This document shows, one piece after another, positions 23,670 through 32,975 of a stretch of 64,000 bases of DNA. Within the stretch, counting starts at the first letter, position 1; the number at the start of each line of letters is the position of its first letter. Made by a program: the position numbers and the translations under genes. The stretch is from Pseudomonadaceae bacterium SI-3 (GTDB lineage Bacteria > Pseudomonadota > Gammaproteobacteria > Pseudomonadales > Pseudomonadaceae): NCBI GenBank assembly GCA_004010935.1, contig CP026511.1:3844001-3908000 (forward strand), given 5' to 3'. Under the pieces are notes generated by a model. It saw only the letters and a list, made by a program, of their open reading frames with translations. It was not told the origin of the DNA and did not search any database.

Positions 23670-25898
23670 ATGAGAACACCGACCCGCCTGACCCGTACCG
23701 CGCTATCCACTGCGTTAACACTGGCCTTGCTGCCGCTCGCCTCTCAGGCTGCCTCATCGCGCGCCGCGGAATACTTCGAGCGGGTTGCAACGTTTCCGGT
23801 GTACAGCAACCTCGGTGCGGACGAAGGCGCCTCCCGCGAGACCGTCGCTGAAATCACCGCAGTCAGCCGCGACGGCCGTACGCTGATCTACACCGACAGC
23901 CCCGGCGAGCGGATCGGCCTGGTCGACATTCAAGACCCGAAATCGCCAAAGCCTGCAGGCTTCGTGAAGCTCGAAGGCGAGCCGACCTCGGTCGCAGTGC
24001 ATCACCACTTTGTACTGGTGGCGGTCAACACTTCGGCCAGCTTTGCCCAGCCCGACGGTGTGCTGGCGGTTTTCGACATTCGCAATCCCGCCCAGCCCAA
24101 GCGCGTCGCCACGCTGCCCATGGGTGGCCAACCGGATTCCATCGCCGTCAGCCCGAAGGGCCGTTATGCCGCCGTGGTGATCGAGAACGAGCGCGACGAG
24201 GATCTGAACAATGGCCTGCTCCCGCAGCTGCCGGGCGGCTTTCTGCGGATCGTCGATCTCAAGGGCCAGCCATCGCGATGGACTACGCGCGACGTGAGCC
24301 TGACGGGCCTGGCCGAAGTAGCGCCGGAGGATCCGGAGCCGGAGTACGTCAGCATCAACGACCAAGACGTTGCGGCCGTCACGCTGCAGGAGAACAACCA
24401 CATCGTACTGGTCGACCTGCGTAGCGGTCGGGTGATCCGACACTTCAGCGCCGGCCAGGTCGATCTTGAAGGCGTGGACGTTGAGGAGAACGACCGCATC
24501 GAGCCGGTGGGCGTCCTTAAAGGCAAACGCCGCGAGCCGGATTCCATCGCGTGGCTCGGTGCGCTGCTGGCCACTGCCAACGAAGGCGATTATGAGGATG
24601 CAAACGGCGAGGAAGGTGGCAGTCGCGGATTCACCCTCTTCGACTACAACGGCCAAGTCTGGCACGACGCCGGAATCTCGATGGAACACGCCTTCATCCG
24701 CGACGGCCACTATTCGGAGAATCGCTCGGAGAACAAAGGCATCGAGCCGGAAGGCATCGCGGCGGGGAGCTTCCACAAGCAGGATTTTCTCTTCGTCGGA
24801 AGCGAGCGCGGCAATGCCGTCGCGGTGTACGACGTCGCGCGCCCTTGGGCACCCGTGATGCATCAGTTGTTACCGGCCGGCATGGGGCCCGAAGGCATCC
24901 TGCCGATCCCGGCGCGCAACTTACTGGTGGTCAGCAGTGAAGAAGACTCGGCCGAGGATGGCTATCGCTCGACGATTTCGATTTATCAGTACGGCGCCAG
25001 GACTGCGAATTATCCGGAGATCCGCTCCAGCGATAGCGCTCTGATCCCCTGGGGAGCGCTCAGCGGCCTGGTTGCGGACAGTACGCAGAACGATCGCCTG
25101 TATGCCGTACCGGATAGCTACTACAAGGCCTCCCGGATCTTCCACATCGACACCAGTCAAACACCTGCAGTCATCGACGGGCAGACCGAACTGCGCAAGG
25201 ACGGCGAGACCGTCAACTACGACCTGGAAGGCATTGCCCAAGCCAGCAATGGCGACTTCTGGTTGGCCTCCGAAGGCAACGGCAAGGCCAAGCCGAACCT
25301 GCTGATCCATGCCGATTCAAAAGGCGATGTGCTGGCCGAACACGCGCTTCCGAAAGCCGTCTCGGCACAGCGCACCAGCAATGGATTCGAAGGCGTATCG
25401 GTGGTCGGCGAAGGCGCCAGCACCCGCGTATATGTGGCCTTCCAGCGCGAATGGAAGAACGACCCGGCCGGCAAGGTGCGCATCGGCGTATTCAATCCGA
25501 GCAGCGGCGAATGGGGCTTCGTCCATTACCCGCTCGACCCGGCTGTCGAAGGCGGCTGGGTCGGGTTGTCCGAGCTGACGTCCATCGGTAACGGTCAGTT
25601 CCTGGTCATCGAACGTGACAACCAGCAAGGCCCGGCAGCGCAAATCAAGCGCCTGTACCGCATCGACCTGACCGGCGTGCAGCCCGTAGCCGAAGGCCAG
25701 AGCTTCCCATTGGTGAGCAAGCATCTGGAGCGCGATCTGCTGCCTGATCTGCAGAGCACTGGCGGCTGGGTGCTGGACAAGGTGGAAGGCGCGGCAGTCG
25801 ACAAGCAGGGCCGTCTGTTCGTCGTCACCGACAACGATGGTGTGGAAGACGCCAGCGGCGAGACGCGCTTTATGCGCATCGGCACAATCAAGCGCTGA
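23670..25898 (+). CDS. Large exported phytase/esterase-like protein
   Basis: 742 residues with a signal peptide (LSTALTLALLPLASQAASSR). The N-terminal half is a beta-propeller of PQDP/choice-of-anchor type (VSRDGRTLIYTDSPGERIGL, GQPDSIAVSPKGRYAAVVIE, KGIEPEGIAAGSFHKQDFLF). The C-terminal half (about 440-740) matches the esterase-like domain of phytases: VNYDLEGIAQASNGDFWLAS, SNGFEGVSVVGEGASTRVYV, GWVGLSELTSIGNGQFLVIE, ERDNQQGPAAQIKRLYRIDL and DNDGVEDASGETRF. The domain is named from sequence similarity to phytase-family proteins; activity is not established. A possible Pho box lies upstream. Confidence 0.85.
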   Translation: MRTPTRLTRTALSTALTLALLPLASQAASSRAAEYFERVATFPVYSNLGADEGASRETVAEITAVSRDGRTLIYTDSPGERIGLVDIQDPKSPKPAGFVKLEGEPTSVAVHHHFVLVAVNTSASFAQPDGVLAVFDIRNPAQPKRVATLPMGGQPDSIAVSPKGRYAAVVIENERDEDLNNGLLPQLPGGFLRIVDLKGQPSRWTTRDVSLTGLAEVAPEDPEPEYVSINDQDVAAVTLQENNHIVLVDLRSGRVIRHFSAGQVDLEGVDVEENDRIEPVGVLKGKRREPDSIAWLGALLATANEGDYEDANGEEGGSRGFTLFDYNGQVWHDAGISMEHAFIRDGHYSENRSENKGIEPEGIAAGSFHKQDFLFVGSERGNAVAVYDVARPWAPVMHQLLPAGMGPEGILPIPARNLLVVSSEEDSAEDGYRSTISIYQYGARTANYPEIRSSDSALIPWGALSGLVADSTQNDRLYAVPDSYYKASRIFHIDTSQTPAVIDGQTELRKDGETVNYDLEGIAQASNGDFWLASEGNGKAKPNLLIHADSKGDVLAEHALPKAVSAQRTSNGFEGVSVVGEGASTRVYVAFQREWKNDPAGKVRIGVFNPSSGEWGFVHYPLDPAVEGGWVGLSELTSIGNGQFLVIERDNQQGPAAQIKRLYRIDLTGVQPVAEGQSFPLVSKHLERDLLPDLQSTGGWVLDKVEGAAVDKQGRLFVVTDNDGVEDASGETRFMRIGTIKR

Positions 25899-25906
25899 CT
25901 CTGCCT

Positions 25907-25929
25907 GCGGAGCGGCGATCCCGCTCCGC
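25907..25929. terminator. Hairpin between convergent genes
   Basis: A 9-bp stem (gcggagcgg / ccgctccgc) with a 5-base loop between two converging genes. There is no T-tract, so terminator function is uncertain. Confidence 0.4.
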
Positions 25930-25937
25930 TGCAGCGC

Positions 25938-26963
25938 TCAGCTCTCGCGGGCGCGCTTGATGCGATGATCCCAGCGGCGCTTGGCGAAGCGCCGCATGTT
26001 CGGTATGTCGTCCGTTTCGTCCATGATCGGCTGGCCGATGATGGTTTCCATGATGTCTTCTAGCGTCACCAAACCGCGCCAGCTGCCGAACTCGTCGTAG
26101 ACCAGGCAGATATGCTGGCGCTCGTGCAGTAGCTGGGTCATGAGGTTCTCGACACTGGTCAGCTCCGGCGAAACCTTCACCGGCTTCATGATCGAAGAGA
26201 CCGGTGCTTCGTCGTCCGTCGCTGACAGCGCGTCATAGCGGAACACGACACCCAGCGGGCTCTCGTTGTCGCCAATCACCGGGTAGCGCGAAAACTGGCT
26301 GTCAGCAACCTGCTCTTTGAATGCGCCGATGCTGGTCTCCGGTGCCGTATGGTCGCAAACGGTTCGCGGCGTCATCACGTCGCGGACCTTGATCTAGTGC
26401 AGGTCGAGAATGTTCCTGATGACGCGCTGCTCGTCCTCGTCGAGGCTTTTGTTCTCGCGTCCTAGCACCGTCAGCGCCTTGATTTCCTGGCGGATGTCGT
26501 GCTCCGGCTCCTTGCCGCCGACCAGCCGCATGATCATGTCGGACAGGTAGATGAACGGCTTGAGGATCCAGATCATCCCGTTCAGCACCGGCGGCAGGAA
26601 TGGCGCCAGCGTGCGCCAGTAACGGGCACCGATGGTCTTGGGCAGGATTTCCGAGAGCACCAGAATCAGCACCGTCATCACCGCTGAAGCGATACCGACG
26701 TAGCCGTTGCCGAACACCACGGTGACCTGAGCGCCGACGCCGGTCGCGCCGACGGTATGGGCAACGGTGTTCAAGGTCAGGATCGCCGCAAGTGGCTGGT
26801 CAACTTTGTCTTTGAGCTGTTTCAAGCGCTCGTAGAGCTTCGGACGGGACGTCTTCTGGTGTGCGATGAAGCTAGGCGTCAGCGAAAGCAGCGCAGCTTC
26901 CAGGATCGAGCAGATGAATGAAACGAGGATGGATAAGACAGCGAACGCTATCAGGAGGGTCAT
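25938..26963 (-). pseudogene. CNNM/CBS-domain (hemolysin-type) membrane protein interrupted by an in-frame amber codon
   Basis: One continuous reading frame encodes a DUF21 membrane domain (ILEAALLSLTPSFIAHQKTS, ILTLNTVAHTVGATGVGAQV, LILVLSEILPKTIGARYWRT), then a linker and a CBS pair (VRDVMTPRTVCDHTAPETSI, SRYPVIGDNESPLGVVFRYD, ERQHICLVYDEFGSWRGLVT). It is broken by a single TAG at 26396-26394 between ILDLH and IKVRDVMTPRT. Upstream and downstream halves are in the same frame, so this is a point nonsense change and not a frameshift. A Gln codon (CAG) there would restore it. The family includes CorB/CNNM Mg2+/Co2+ transport proteins. The ATG at 26963 is the chosen start. An internal GTG at 26378 could start the CBS half separately. 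Confidence 0.85.
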
Positions 26964-27236
26964 GTAAGGGAGGTTTCGTTGCCAATGGCAGGACAATTTA
27001 CAGCAAAGCTGCCAGGGGTTAGCTGATTACCGCGATGGGCTTGCAACATTTGATTTCCCCATTCGAACGCTCGCGCAGGACACTGATTTCGACAGCAGCC
27101 TTCAAGGGAGTTCACGACCACGGAACGGGCCAGCGAGCCAACCCGTCTGCCTAGATACTCCTCGCACTTGTTTCCCGACACACTCCTCGGCTAGGGTGCG
27201 GCCCTCGATGAGACAGCCCTTCAGGAGCATTGCAGA

Positions 27237-27710
27237 TTGATCAGAACAGGGATGTTGGCGCTGGGTTTGCTGTTGGCGCTACCGACACAGGCGGCCGAAC
27301 AGCGGGTCTATTTGGTGGCCACGATGCAGCTCGACGGCTCCAGCCTGGCACAGAGCATTTTCTTGCATGAACCAGGAATCACCGAACTGGAAGGCTGCCG
27401 CGAAGCGGTGCGCGCGGGCCAGCGCGACCGTGACTGGCAAAAATACCATCACATTTTCCGCAGCGACCGCTTCAAGGGGTTCTCCGGCCACATGCAATAC
27501 CGCTGCGCAATCAGCGACCAGCAATTCAGTGGCTGGCAAGACGGTCCGCGTTACAACCGGTCGTACCTGATTGGCGTCGACGAACATTCGAAGCTCAACG
27601 TAGAACGGACCTCGAGCCAGGCCCAATGCATGACGCAACTTCGGGCGTTGCCGGCTGCCCGGCAGGCGCATCGCTTCTGCGCCATGGGCAACCAGCAGAT
27701 CATGCCCTGA
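27237..27710 (+). CDS. Exported protein of unknown function with conserved Cys
   Basis: 157 residues from a TTG at 27237 (AGGAG 9 bases upstream), which includes the signal peptide MLALGLLLALPTQAAEQ. The mature part has four Cys (ELEGCREAV, QYRCAISDQQ, QAQCMTQLRA, HRFCAMGNQQ) that could pair in the periplasm. The sequence is otherwise not recognised. It stands alone between the CNNM gene and the CMD gene. Confidence 0.65.
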   Translation: MIRTGMLALGLLLALPTQAAEQRVYLVATMQLDGSSLAQSIFLHEPGITELEGCREAVRAGQRDRDWQKYHHIFRSDRFKGFSGHMQYRCAISDQQFSGWQDGPRYNRSYLIGVDEHSKLNVERTSSQAQCMTQLRALPAARQAHRFCAMGNQQIMP

Positions 27711-27750
27711 GCCGCTCGTCCTTCCAGCCGAGCGGTGGTAGGTAGTTGCT

Positions 27751-28209
27751 CTACTCCGGCTGGCAGCTGCCCGGCACCGGCGCGAAGGACACCCCGAAGC
27801 GATTCCAGGCGTTAATGGTCACGATGGCCAGGGTCAGGTTAGCGAGCTGGGCCTCGGTAAAATACTCGCGCGCCTCCTCGAACAACCGCTGCGAAACACC
27901 CTGAGGCAGCAGCGTATTGGCCTCGGCCCAGGCCAGCGCAGCACGTTCGCGGTCGGTGAAAAACGGCGTTTCGCGCCAAGCGCTCAGGGCATAGATGCGC
28001 TGTTCGGTTTCGCCCAGGGCGCGGGCGTCTTTAGTGTGCATGTCGATGCAGAAGGCGCATCCGTTGATCTGCGAGACACGAATCTTCACCAGCTCCATCA
28101 GCGGTTTGTCGACGCCATCCTCGCGGCGGCTCTGCCTTGCCAGATAGGTTTCCAGCCCTATCATGGCGGTCATCACGTCAGGTGCGGCGGTCTGGTAGTT
28201 CATACGCAT
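27751..28209 (-). CDS. AhpD-like carboxymuconolactone decarboxylase family protein
   Basis: 152 residues from the ATG at 28209 with GAGGAG upstream; the longer opening to 28443 is rejected because it runs antisense through the divergent gene. The core INGCAFCIDMHTKDARALGE holds the CxxC-and-His signature of AhpD-type alkylhydroperoxidases, and LPQGVSQRLFEEAREYFTEA and NLTLAIVTINAWNRFGVSF are the conserved C-terminal helices. A peroxidase/disulfide-relay role is likely. It is divergent from an AraC-family gene, which may regulate it. Confidence 0.85.
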   Translation of the reverse strand: MRMNYQTAAPDVMTAMIGLETYLARQSRREDGVDKPLMELVKIRVSQINGCAFCIDMHTKDARALGETEQRIYALSAWRETPFFTDRERAALAWAEANTLLPQGVSQRLFEEAREYFTEAQLANLTLAIVTINAWNRFGVSFAPVPGSCQPE

Positions 28210-28299
28210 GGTGGTCACTCCTCGGTTGAATGTGCAACCCAGGCTACGCAGCCGCCACGCTGCGCTATTGTAGATTTTCGACATCTTTGAGCGCCCGCC

Positions 28300-29106
28300 A
28301 TGTCTGCCTCCTTGCACGGCCGCCTGCCCTCCCTGCAGGGCTTCGTCACCCGCCCGCCGAGCCCGGCGCTGGCCGCGTACGTCCAGCGTTTCTGGTGGCT
28401 GGAAGGCGACGGCTCGCAGGTTTATGACGAGCAGATGCTGCACCCGGACGGCGGCAGCGGGCTAATCTTCAATTTCGCTGATCCGCTGCGTTTCGATGGC
28501 ACCCCGCGCGAGCGACGGGCCCTGATCGCAGGGCCGCAAGTGGCCAGCACCCGACTGCAGCTGGTCGGCCAGGTCAAGATGATGGGCGTGCGTTTTCTTC
28601 CCGGCATGGGTGCCGCGGTGTTCGGCATCGGCCTCGACGAACTGACCGGTCTTCACGACGCTGACTGGCCCAGGCTGGCGCTTGCGCATCTGATCGATCA
28701 GCTGGCCGAACTGGAACGGGACGCGCAGCAGGCACTGGTTGAACGGGCCCTGCTCGGTCGTCTCGGTGCGCTCGAGGCGCGGCGCACCCCGGTGCAGCAG
28801 CTGCTGGAGCAGATCGCCACCAACCAGGGCCGGGTGCGGCTGGCGGACCTGCTCCAGACCGTACCGCTCGGCCAGCGCCAGCTGGAACGGCTTTTCCGCT
28901 ATCAGGTCGGTCTGACGCCCAAGCAATTCAGCCGTATCCAGCGTGTGGCGCTGGTCCGCAACCAGTTACGCGCGGGCCAGCCACTGCTGGATACCGCCAT
29001 GGTCTGCGGCTACAGCGACCAGGCGCACTTCATCCACGATTTCAAGACGGTGGTCGGCATGACGCCGGGGCAATATCGGGCCCGGGTAAAGGTCGCGGAG
29101 AGGTAA
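28300..29106 (+). CDS. AraC-family transcriptional regulator
   Basis: 268 residues. The N-terminal part (PALAAYVQRFWWLEGDGSQV, HPDGGSGLIFNFADPLRFDG) is a DUF6597-like sensor domain. The C-terminal AraC DNA-binding domain (about 165-262) has LLQTVPLGQRQLERLFRYQV, GLTPKQFSRIQRV, TAMVCGYSDQAHFIHDFKTV and VGMTPGQYRARV. It is divergent from the AhpD-like gene at 27751-28209, with 90 bases between the starts, a common regulator-target layout. The effector is unknown. Confidence 0.88.
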   Translation: MSASLHGRLPSLQGFVTRPPSPALAAYVQRFWWLEGDGSQVYDEQMLHPDGGSGLIFNFADPLRFDGTPRERRALIAGPQVASTRLQLVGQVKMMGVRFLPGMGAAVFGIGLDELTGLHDADWPRLALAHLIDQLAELERDAQQALVERALLGRLGALEARRTPVQQLLEQIATNQGRVRLADLLQTVPLGQRQLERLFRYQVGLTPKQFSRIQRVALVRNQLRAGQPLLDTAMVCGYSDQAHFIHDFKTVVGMTPGQYRARVKVAER

Positions 29107-29339
29107 GACTCCTGGCTCTTCCCACGCGCCGAATTACCTGTCCACACAGATCGGCATGCCCGCGCCTCACGGTCATCTCAAGCGCATGCGAACGCGGCGG
29201 CCGTCCAGTTGTGCCGTCCGGCAAAGCCCAGCCGGGGAAGAAGTAAGCTCACAGGCGATGGCAAGATCCGTGGGATCCTTGTCATTGCGACACGGTCGTG
29301 ACACCAGCAGACTGCAGGCATCTTCCTGAGAGGTGCACC

Positions 29340-30329
29340 ATGGACGCCACTCGCACCATTGCCTGCCTGGTTTACCCCGACGTCATGAGCCTGGATGTGA
29401 CCGGGCCGATGCAGGTGTTTGCATCGGCCAACGTCGAGCGCCAACGACAGGGGTTGGCCGCCCACTATGCGCTGCTGTTGATTGGCGAACAGGCCGGTCC
29501 CTTTGCCACTTCCGCGGGGTTCAAGCTGGTTGCGGATGCCCCGTGGGGCAGCATGGATCCAGCGGGCTTGGACACGCTGTTGGTTCCGGGAGGCAGTGGC
29601 GTACAGGTGCAGATGCACAACCGCTCGCTACTGGACTGGCTTCGCGGTGCCGAACCGCAGATACGCCGTCTGGGCTCGGTATGTTCTGGCGCGCTGATTC
29701 TGGCCGAAGCCGGGCTATTGGACGGCCGCAAGGCGACCACTCACTGGGCGGACCTCGCAGCCTTAAATGAATACAGCGCCATTGAGGTACAAGGCGACCG
29801 GCTGCATACCTATGACCCGACGGATCGGGAGTCCGCTCACCTGTTCAGCTCGGCGGGCGTCACGGCGGGCATCGACCTGGCACTGGCGCTGGTCGAGGCA
29901 GACCTTGGGCGCGCGCTGGCCCTCAGAGTGGCGCAACGACTGGTGATGTTTCTGCGCAGGCCAGGCGGGCAGACCCAGTTCAGCCCGATGCTGGCCGCGC
30001 CGACCGGTAGCGTGGCCCGCCTCGCCGAACTGCTTGAGTGGATTCCCGGACACCTGGGGGACGACCTGTCAATCGAGGCGTTGGCCGAGCAGGCGCACAT
30101 CACGCCACGCACTCTGTGCCGACTGTTCAACCTGGAGGTTGGCATGGGCCCTGGGCAGTACGTCGAACGCGTACGGCTCGAGGCAGCCCGCAACCTGCTG
30201 CTCGATGCCCAGGCATCGATCGCGACGGTGGCCCGGCTGACCGGATTCGGCCACCCGGAAAACCTCAGGCGCAGCTTCCAGAAGCACCTAGCAGTCAGCC
30301 CCCGGGATTTCTTCCAGCGCTTCGGCTAG
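29340..30329 (+). CDS. GlxA-type transcriptional regulator (DJ-1/PfpI plus AraC domains)
   Basis: 329 residues from the ATG at 29340 (GAGAGG upstream). The N-terminal DJ-1/PfpI-like domain (about 1-190) has TIACLVYPDVMSLDVTGPMQ, GLDTLLVPGGSGVQVQ, RLGSVCSGALILAEAGLLDG with the nucleophile-elbow Cys, and RKATTHWADLAAL. The C-terminal AraC domain has LSIEALAEQAHITPRTLCRL, VGMGPGQYVERVRLEAARNL and VARLTGFGHPENLRRSFQKH. A MFS transporter starts 92 bases downstream on the same strand and is the likely target. GlxA-type regulators often sense amino acids or amines; the effector here is unknown. Confidence 0.85.
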   Translation: MDATRTIACLVYPDVMSLDVTGPMQVFASANVERQRQGLAAHYALLLIGEQAGPFATSAGFKLVADAPWGSMDPAGLDTLLVPGGSGVQVQMHNRSLLDWLRGAEPQIRRLGSVCSGALILAEAGLLDGRKATTHWADLAALNEYSAIEVQGDRLHTYDPTDRESAHLFSSAGVTAGIDLALALVEADLGRALALRVAQRLVMFLRRPGGQTQFSPMLAAPTGSVARLAELLEWIPGHLGDDLSIEALAEQAHITPRTLCRLFNLEVGMGPGQYVERVRLEAARNLLLDAQASIATVARLTGFGHPENLRRSFQKHLAVSPRDFFQRFG

Positions 30330-30421
30330 CGCCGCCTCCCCGCTCCCAACTTATCGATTCCGGCATCCCGGCTCACTGCCAGGCTCCGCTGTGCCCGCTT
30401 TTCATGACAAGGACCAACTCC

Positions 30422-31603
30422 ATGCTTCTACTGTTCAGCAACAGCCAGGTACTGCGCCTGTTCATCGCCCAGGCGCTGTTCTGGTCATGCTCGATGACCG
30501 GCATCATCCTGACCTCCATTGTCGGCTTGCATCTGGCACCCGTTGCAGACCTGGCGACCCTGCCGCTTGCATTGCTGATGCTTGGCGGCCTGCTCGCTCT
30601 GCAGCCTATTGCGTGGTTGATGCAGCGCCGCGGCCGCACGTTAGGCTTTCTCGTTGGTACCTTGGCCGGCGTGCTCGGCGGTCTGACAAGCGCACTGTCG
30701 CTCTGGCTGGACAGCTTCACCCTGCTCTGCCTCGGCGCACTGCCCATCGGCGCTTATCAGACGTCAGCAATGTATTACCGCTTTGCCGCCATGGAGGCGG
30801 TGAGTGAAGCCTTAAGAGGCCGAGCCACAGGATGTGTGATCGGCGGTGGCGTGGTCGCTGCGCTGGCTGCACCCTCCCTTGGCGACGCCGCACGCGGCCT
30901 GGTCTCCGTGCCCTTTGCCGGCGCCTATCTGATGATCGCCGCACTGGCAGCGGTGGGATTCTTCGTCCTGGCAGGATTAAAGAGCAGCCAGGCTAGCGCA
31001 CCCGTACCGGCAGCCTCCTCCGCAGTGTCCTGGCGCGACCTTCTTGCCCGGCCAGTGGTGAGGGCTGCCGTGCTGACCACCGCTGCTGGGCACGGGCTGA
31101 TGATTCTTGTGATGAACGCAACGCCCCTGGCAATGCACGGCGAAGGCATGAACCTGCAGGTTAGCGGCCAGGTGATCCAGTGGCACATGCTGGGCATGTT
31201 CCTGCCGGCGTTCATCGCCGGGCCGCTGGTGGACAGGCTGGGTAGCAGGATGGTGGCCTGCCTGGGCGGCGGATTGCTTATCGCGAGCGCGCTGGTCGCT
31301 CTGCTCGGTGTCAGCCATCTGCATTTTCTGATCAGCAGTTGCCTGCTCGGTATCGGCTGGAATCTGATGCTGGTGGCCGGCACCACGCAGCTGGGGCAGG
31401 GCCACGGGCCGCAGGAACGAGCGCGGGCACAGGGCTTGATGGAACTCTGCAACGGCAGTGTCGCCGCCGTAATGTCATTCGCCTCGGGTGCATTGATTGC
31501 GCAGGCGGGGTGGGCCGCGGTGAACATCGGCATGCTGCCGATCGTCGCGCTGGTACTGCTGGTGCAGCTCGCCGAGGCCTATCGGCAACGGCAGCCAGCG
31601 TGA
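30422..31603 (+). CDS. MFS transporter
   Basis: 393 residues from the ATG at 30422 (AAGGA 8 bases upstream; an ATG at 30404 adds six residues). About 12 hydrophobic segments, with a helix 2-3 loop QRRGRTLGFLVGTLAGVLGG that resembles the MFS signature region. The C-terminal half contains IAGPLVDRLGSRMVACLGGG, the second copy of the loop motif. The substrate is not predictable. It follows the GlxA-type regulator gene. Confidence 0.85.
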   Translation: MLLLFSNSQVLRLFIAQALFWSCSMTGIILTSIVGLHLAPVADLATLPLALLMLGGLLALQPIAWLMQRRGRTLGFLVGTLAGVLGGLTSALSLWLDSFTLLCLGALPIGAYQTSAMYYRFAAMEAVSEALRGRATGCVIGGGVVAALAAPSLGDAARGLVSVPFAGAYLMIAALAAVGFFVLAGLKSSQASAPVPAASSAVSWRDLLARPVVRAAVLTTAAGHGLMILVMNATPLAMHGEGMNLQVSGQVIQWHMLGMFLPAFIAGPLVDRLGSRMVACLGGGLLIASALVALLGVSHLHFLISSCLLGIGWNLMLVAGTTQLGQGHGPQERARAQGLMELCNGSVAAVMSFASGALIAQAGWAAVNIGMLPIVALVLLVQLAEAYRQRQPA

Positions 31604-31639
31604 GAGGAGCCTGCGGTCGCTGCATATAAGCAAGGTGCG

Positions 31640-32374
31640 CTAGCTGCGCGGCCGAATCCCATCGAGTATCAGCGCTTGCAAGCTCGTCAGCGCCGCCTCA
31701 AAAAACACCGGATCGTCCAACGTCTTGCCTGTAACTGCCTCGATCTGCACGCGGAAGTCGGCGTAGTGCTGCGTCGTGGCCCACAGCGAGAAGATCAGGT
31801 GACGGGGCTCAACCGGGGCCAGTTTCCCGGCGTCTATCCAGCCCTGGATGACCGCGACCTTGCTCTCGACGAGCTCGCGCAAAGGCTGTTCCAACTCGGC
31901 AAGCATCAGCGGCGCGCCCTGCATGACTTCCATGCAGAACAACCGCGACTCGGCAGGATAATCGCGGGAAAGCTCCAGCTTGACGCGCAGGTAGCCCTTT
32001 ATCGCTTCGATCGGGTCCTGGTCCGCAGCGAACGCTTGCAAGGGCTGCAGCCAGACTTCCAGCAACTGCCGCAAGACGCTGACATAGAGCTCTTCTTTGC
32101 TGTCGAAGTAATACAGCAGATTGGTCTTGGAGACGTCGGCCGCGGTGGCAATCTGATCGAGGCTGGTGCCATACAAGCCAAAGCGGGAGAAAAGGCCGAG
32201 TGCGGCATCGATGACGGTTTCTCGCTTGCTTTCGATCATGCGTGAACGGCGGTCGACTGCGCTGGCACTGGGCTCGCGTGCCGAGCCTTTTATCTTGGCG
32301 GTCTTGCTGGCGGTCAGGCGTCGGCGTGGTGGTACGGGGGTCTGGTTTGTCACATCGCTACCGGTCGGGCTCAA
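31640..32374 (-). CDS. TetR-family regulator, RutR-like
   Basis: 244 residues from a TTG at 32374; a GTG at 32353 is an alternative. A Lys/Arg-rich N-terminal tail precedes the TetR helix-turn-helix (KRETVIDAALGLFSRFGLYG, TSLDQIATAADVSKTNLLYY, FDSKEELYVSVLRQLLEVWL). The C-terminal domain (SRLFCMEVMQGAPLMLAELE, SLWATTQHYADFRVQIEAVT) is typical of the YcdC/RutR group, which responds to uracil and controls pyrimidine catabolism. No rut genes are adjacent; its closest neighbour is the convergent MFS gene. Confidence 0.82.
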   Translation of the reverse strand: MSPTGSDVTNQTPVPPRRRLTASKTAKIKGSAREPSASAVDRRSRMIESKRETVIDAALGLFSRFGLYGTSLDQIATAADVSKTNLLYYFDSKEELYVSVLRQLLEVWLQPLQAFAADQDPIEAIKGYLRVKLELSRDYPAESRLFCMEVMQGAPLMLAELEQPLRELVESKVAVIQGWIDAGKLAPVEPRHLIFSLWATTQHYADFRVQIEAVTGKTLDDPVFFEAALTSLQALILDGIRPRS

Positions 32375-32519
32375 ACGGGCCGCTACTGTAGCGCGAGGCG
32401 AAGCATGCGCGCAGGAATGCCGACGGTCGACCTTATCGCTGCAACGGGCGCAGCGTCAGAGCAGCGCATGGGCTGATCTGGCTGTCTGGACAGACCTCAT
32501 GTTGCACCGCAAAGCGAAT

Positions 32520-32532
32520 GTTATGTTATAAC
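32520..32532 (+). promoter_or_regulatory. Zur box upstream of dksA2
   Basis: GTTATGTTATAAC closely matches the pseudomonad Zur consensus (GTTATAATATAAC). It lies 29 bases before the dksA2 ATG. Under zinc sufficiency Zur would repress this operon. It fits the zinc-saving gene content downstream. Confidence 0.8.
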
Positions 32533-32561
32533 TATTGCATCCAACTCGCTGTGCACCTGCC

Positions 32562-32966
32562 ATGACCGAAGCCGAACTCCTCGCCCTTCCTGCCGACGCC
32601 TATATGAACGAGGCCCAGCAAAGTTTCTTTCGTGACTTGCTGCTGCGCCAACGCACGGAGCTGCAGGCGCGCATCGCCGAAGAATTTCAGCTGCTGCGCC
32701 ACTACGAGCCCAGTAGCGACCCGTCCGACATCGGCACCACTGAAGAACAGCGCCAGTGGCAGCTGCGGCTGCTGGAAAGGGAAAAGAAGCTGCTCGACAA
32801 GATCGACGACTCCCTCGATAGCCTGGCCCGGGGCGACTACGGCTGGTGCGATGAAACCGGCGAGCCCATTGGCCTGAAACGCCTGCTGCTGCGCCCCACT
32901 ACGACGCTGAGCATCGAAGCCAAAGAGCGCCAGGAAGAGCGCGAAAAACACCAACGAACCGCCTGA
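32562..32966 (+). CDS. dksA2: DksA2: zinc-independent DksA paralogue
   Basis: 134 residues from the ATG at 32562. It has the DksA coiled-coil (FRDLLLRQRTELQARIAEEF ... LLEREKKLLDKIDDSLDSLA) with the acidic tip region SSDPSDIGTTEEQR, then the globular part RGDYGWCDETGEPIGLKRLL. The four-Cys zinc finger of DksA is reduced to one Cys (WCDETGEP, TTLSIEAK), as in DksA2. It acts with ppGpp at the RNA polymerase secondary channel and can replace DksA when zinc is scarce. It is the first gene of a Zur-boxed operon; zigA starts 10 bases after its stop. Confidence 0.93.
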   Translation: MTEAELLALPADAYMNEAQQSFFRDLLLRQRTELQARIAEEFQLLRHYEPSSDPSDIGTTEEQRQWQLRLLEREKKLLDKIDDSLDSLARGDYGWCDETGEPIGLKRLLLRPTTTLSIEAKERQEEREKHQRTA

Positions 32967-32975
32967 GAGATCGCC

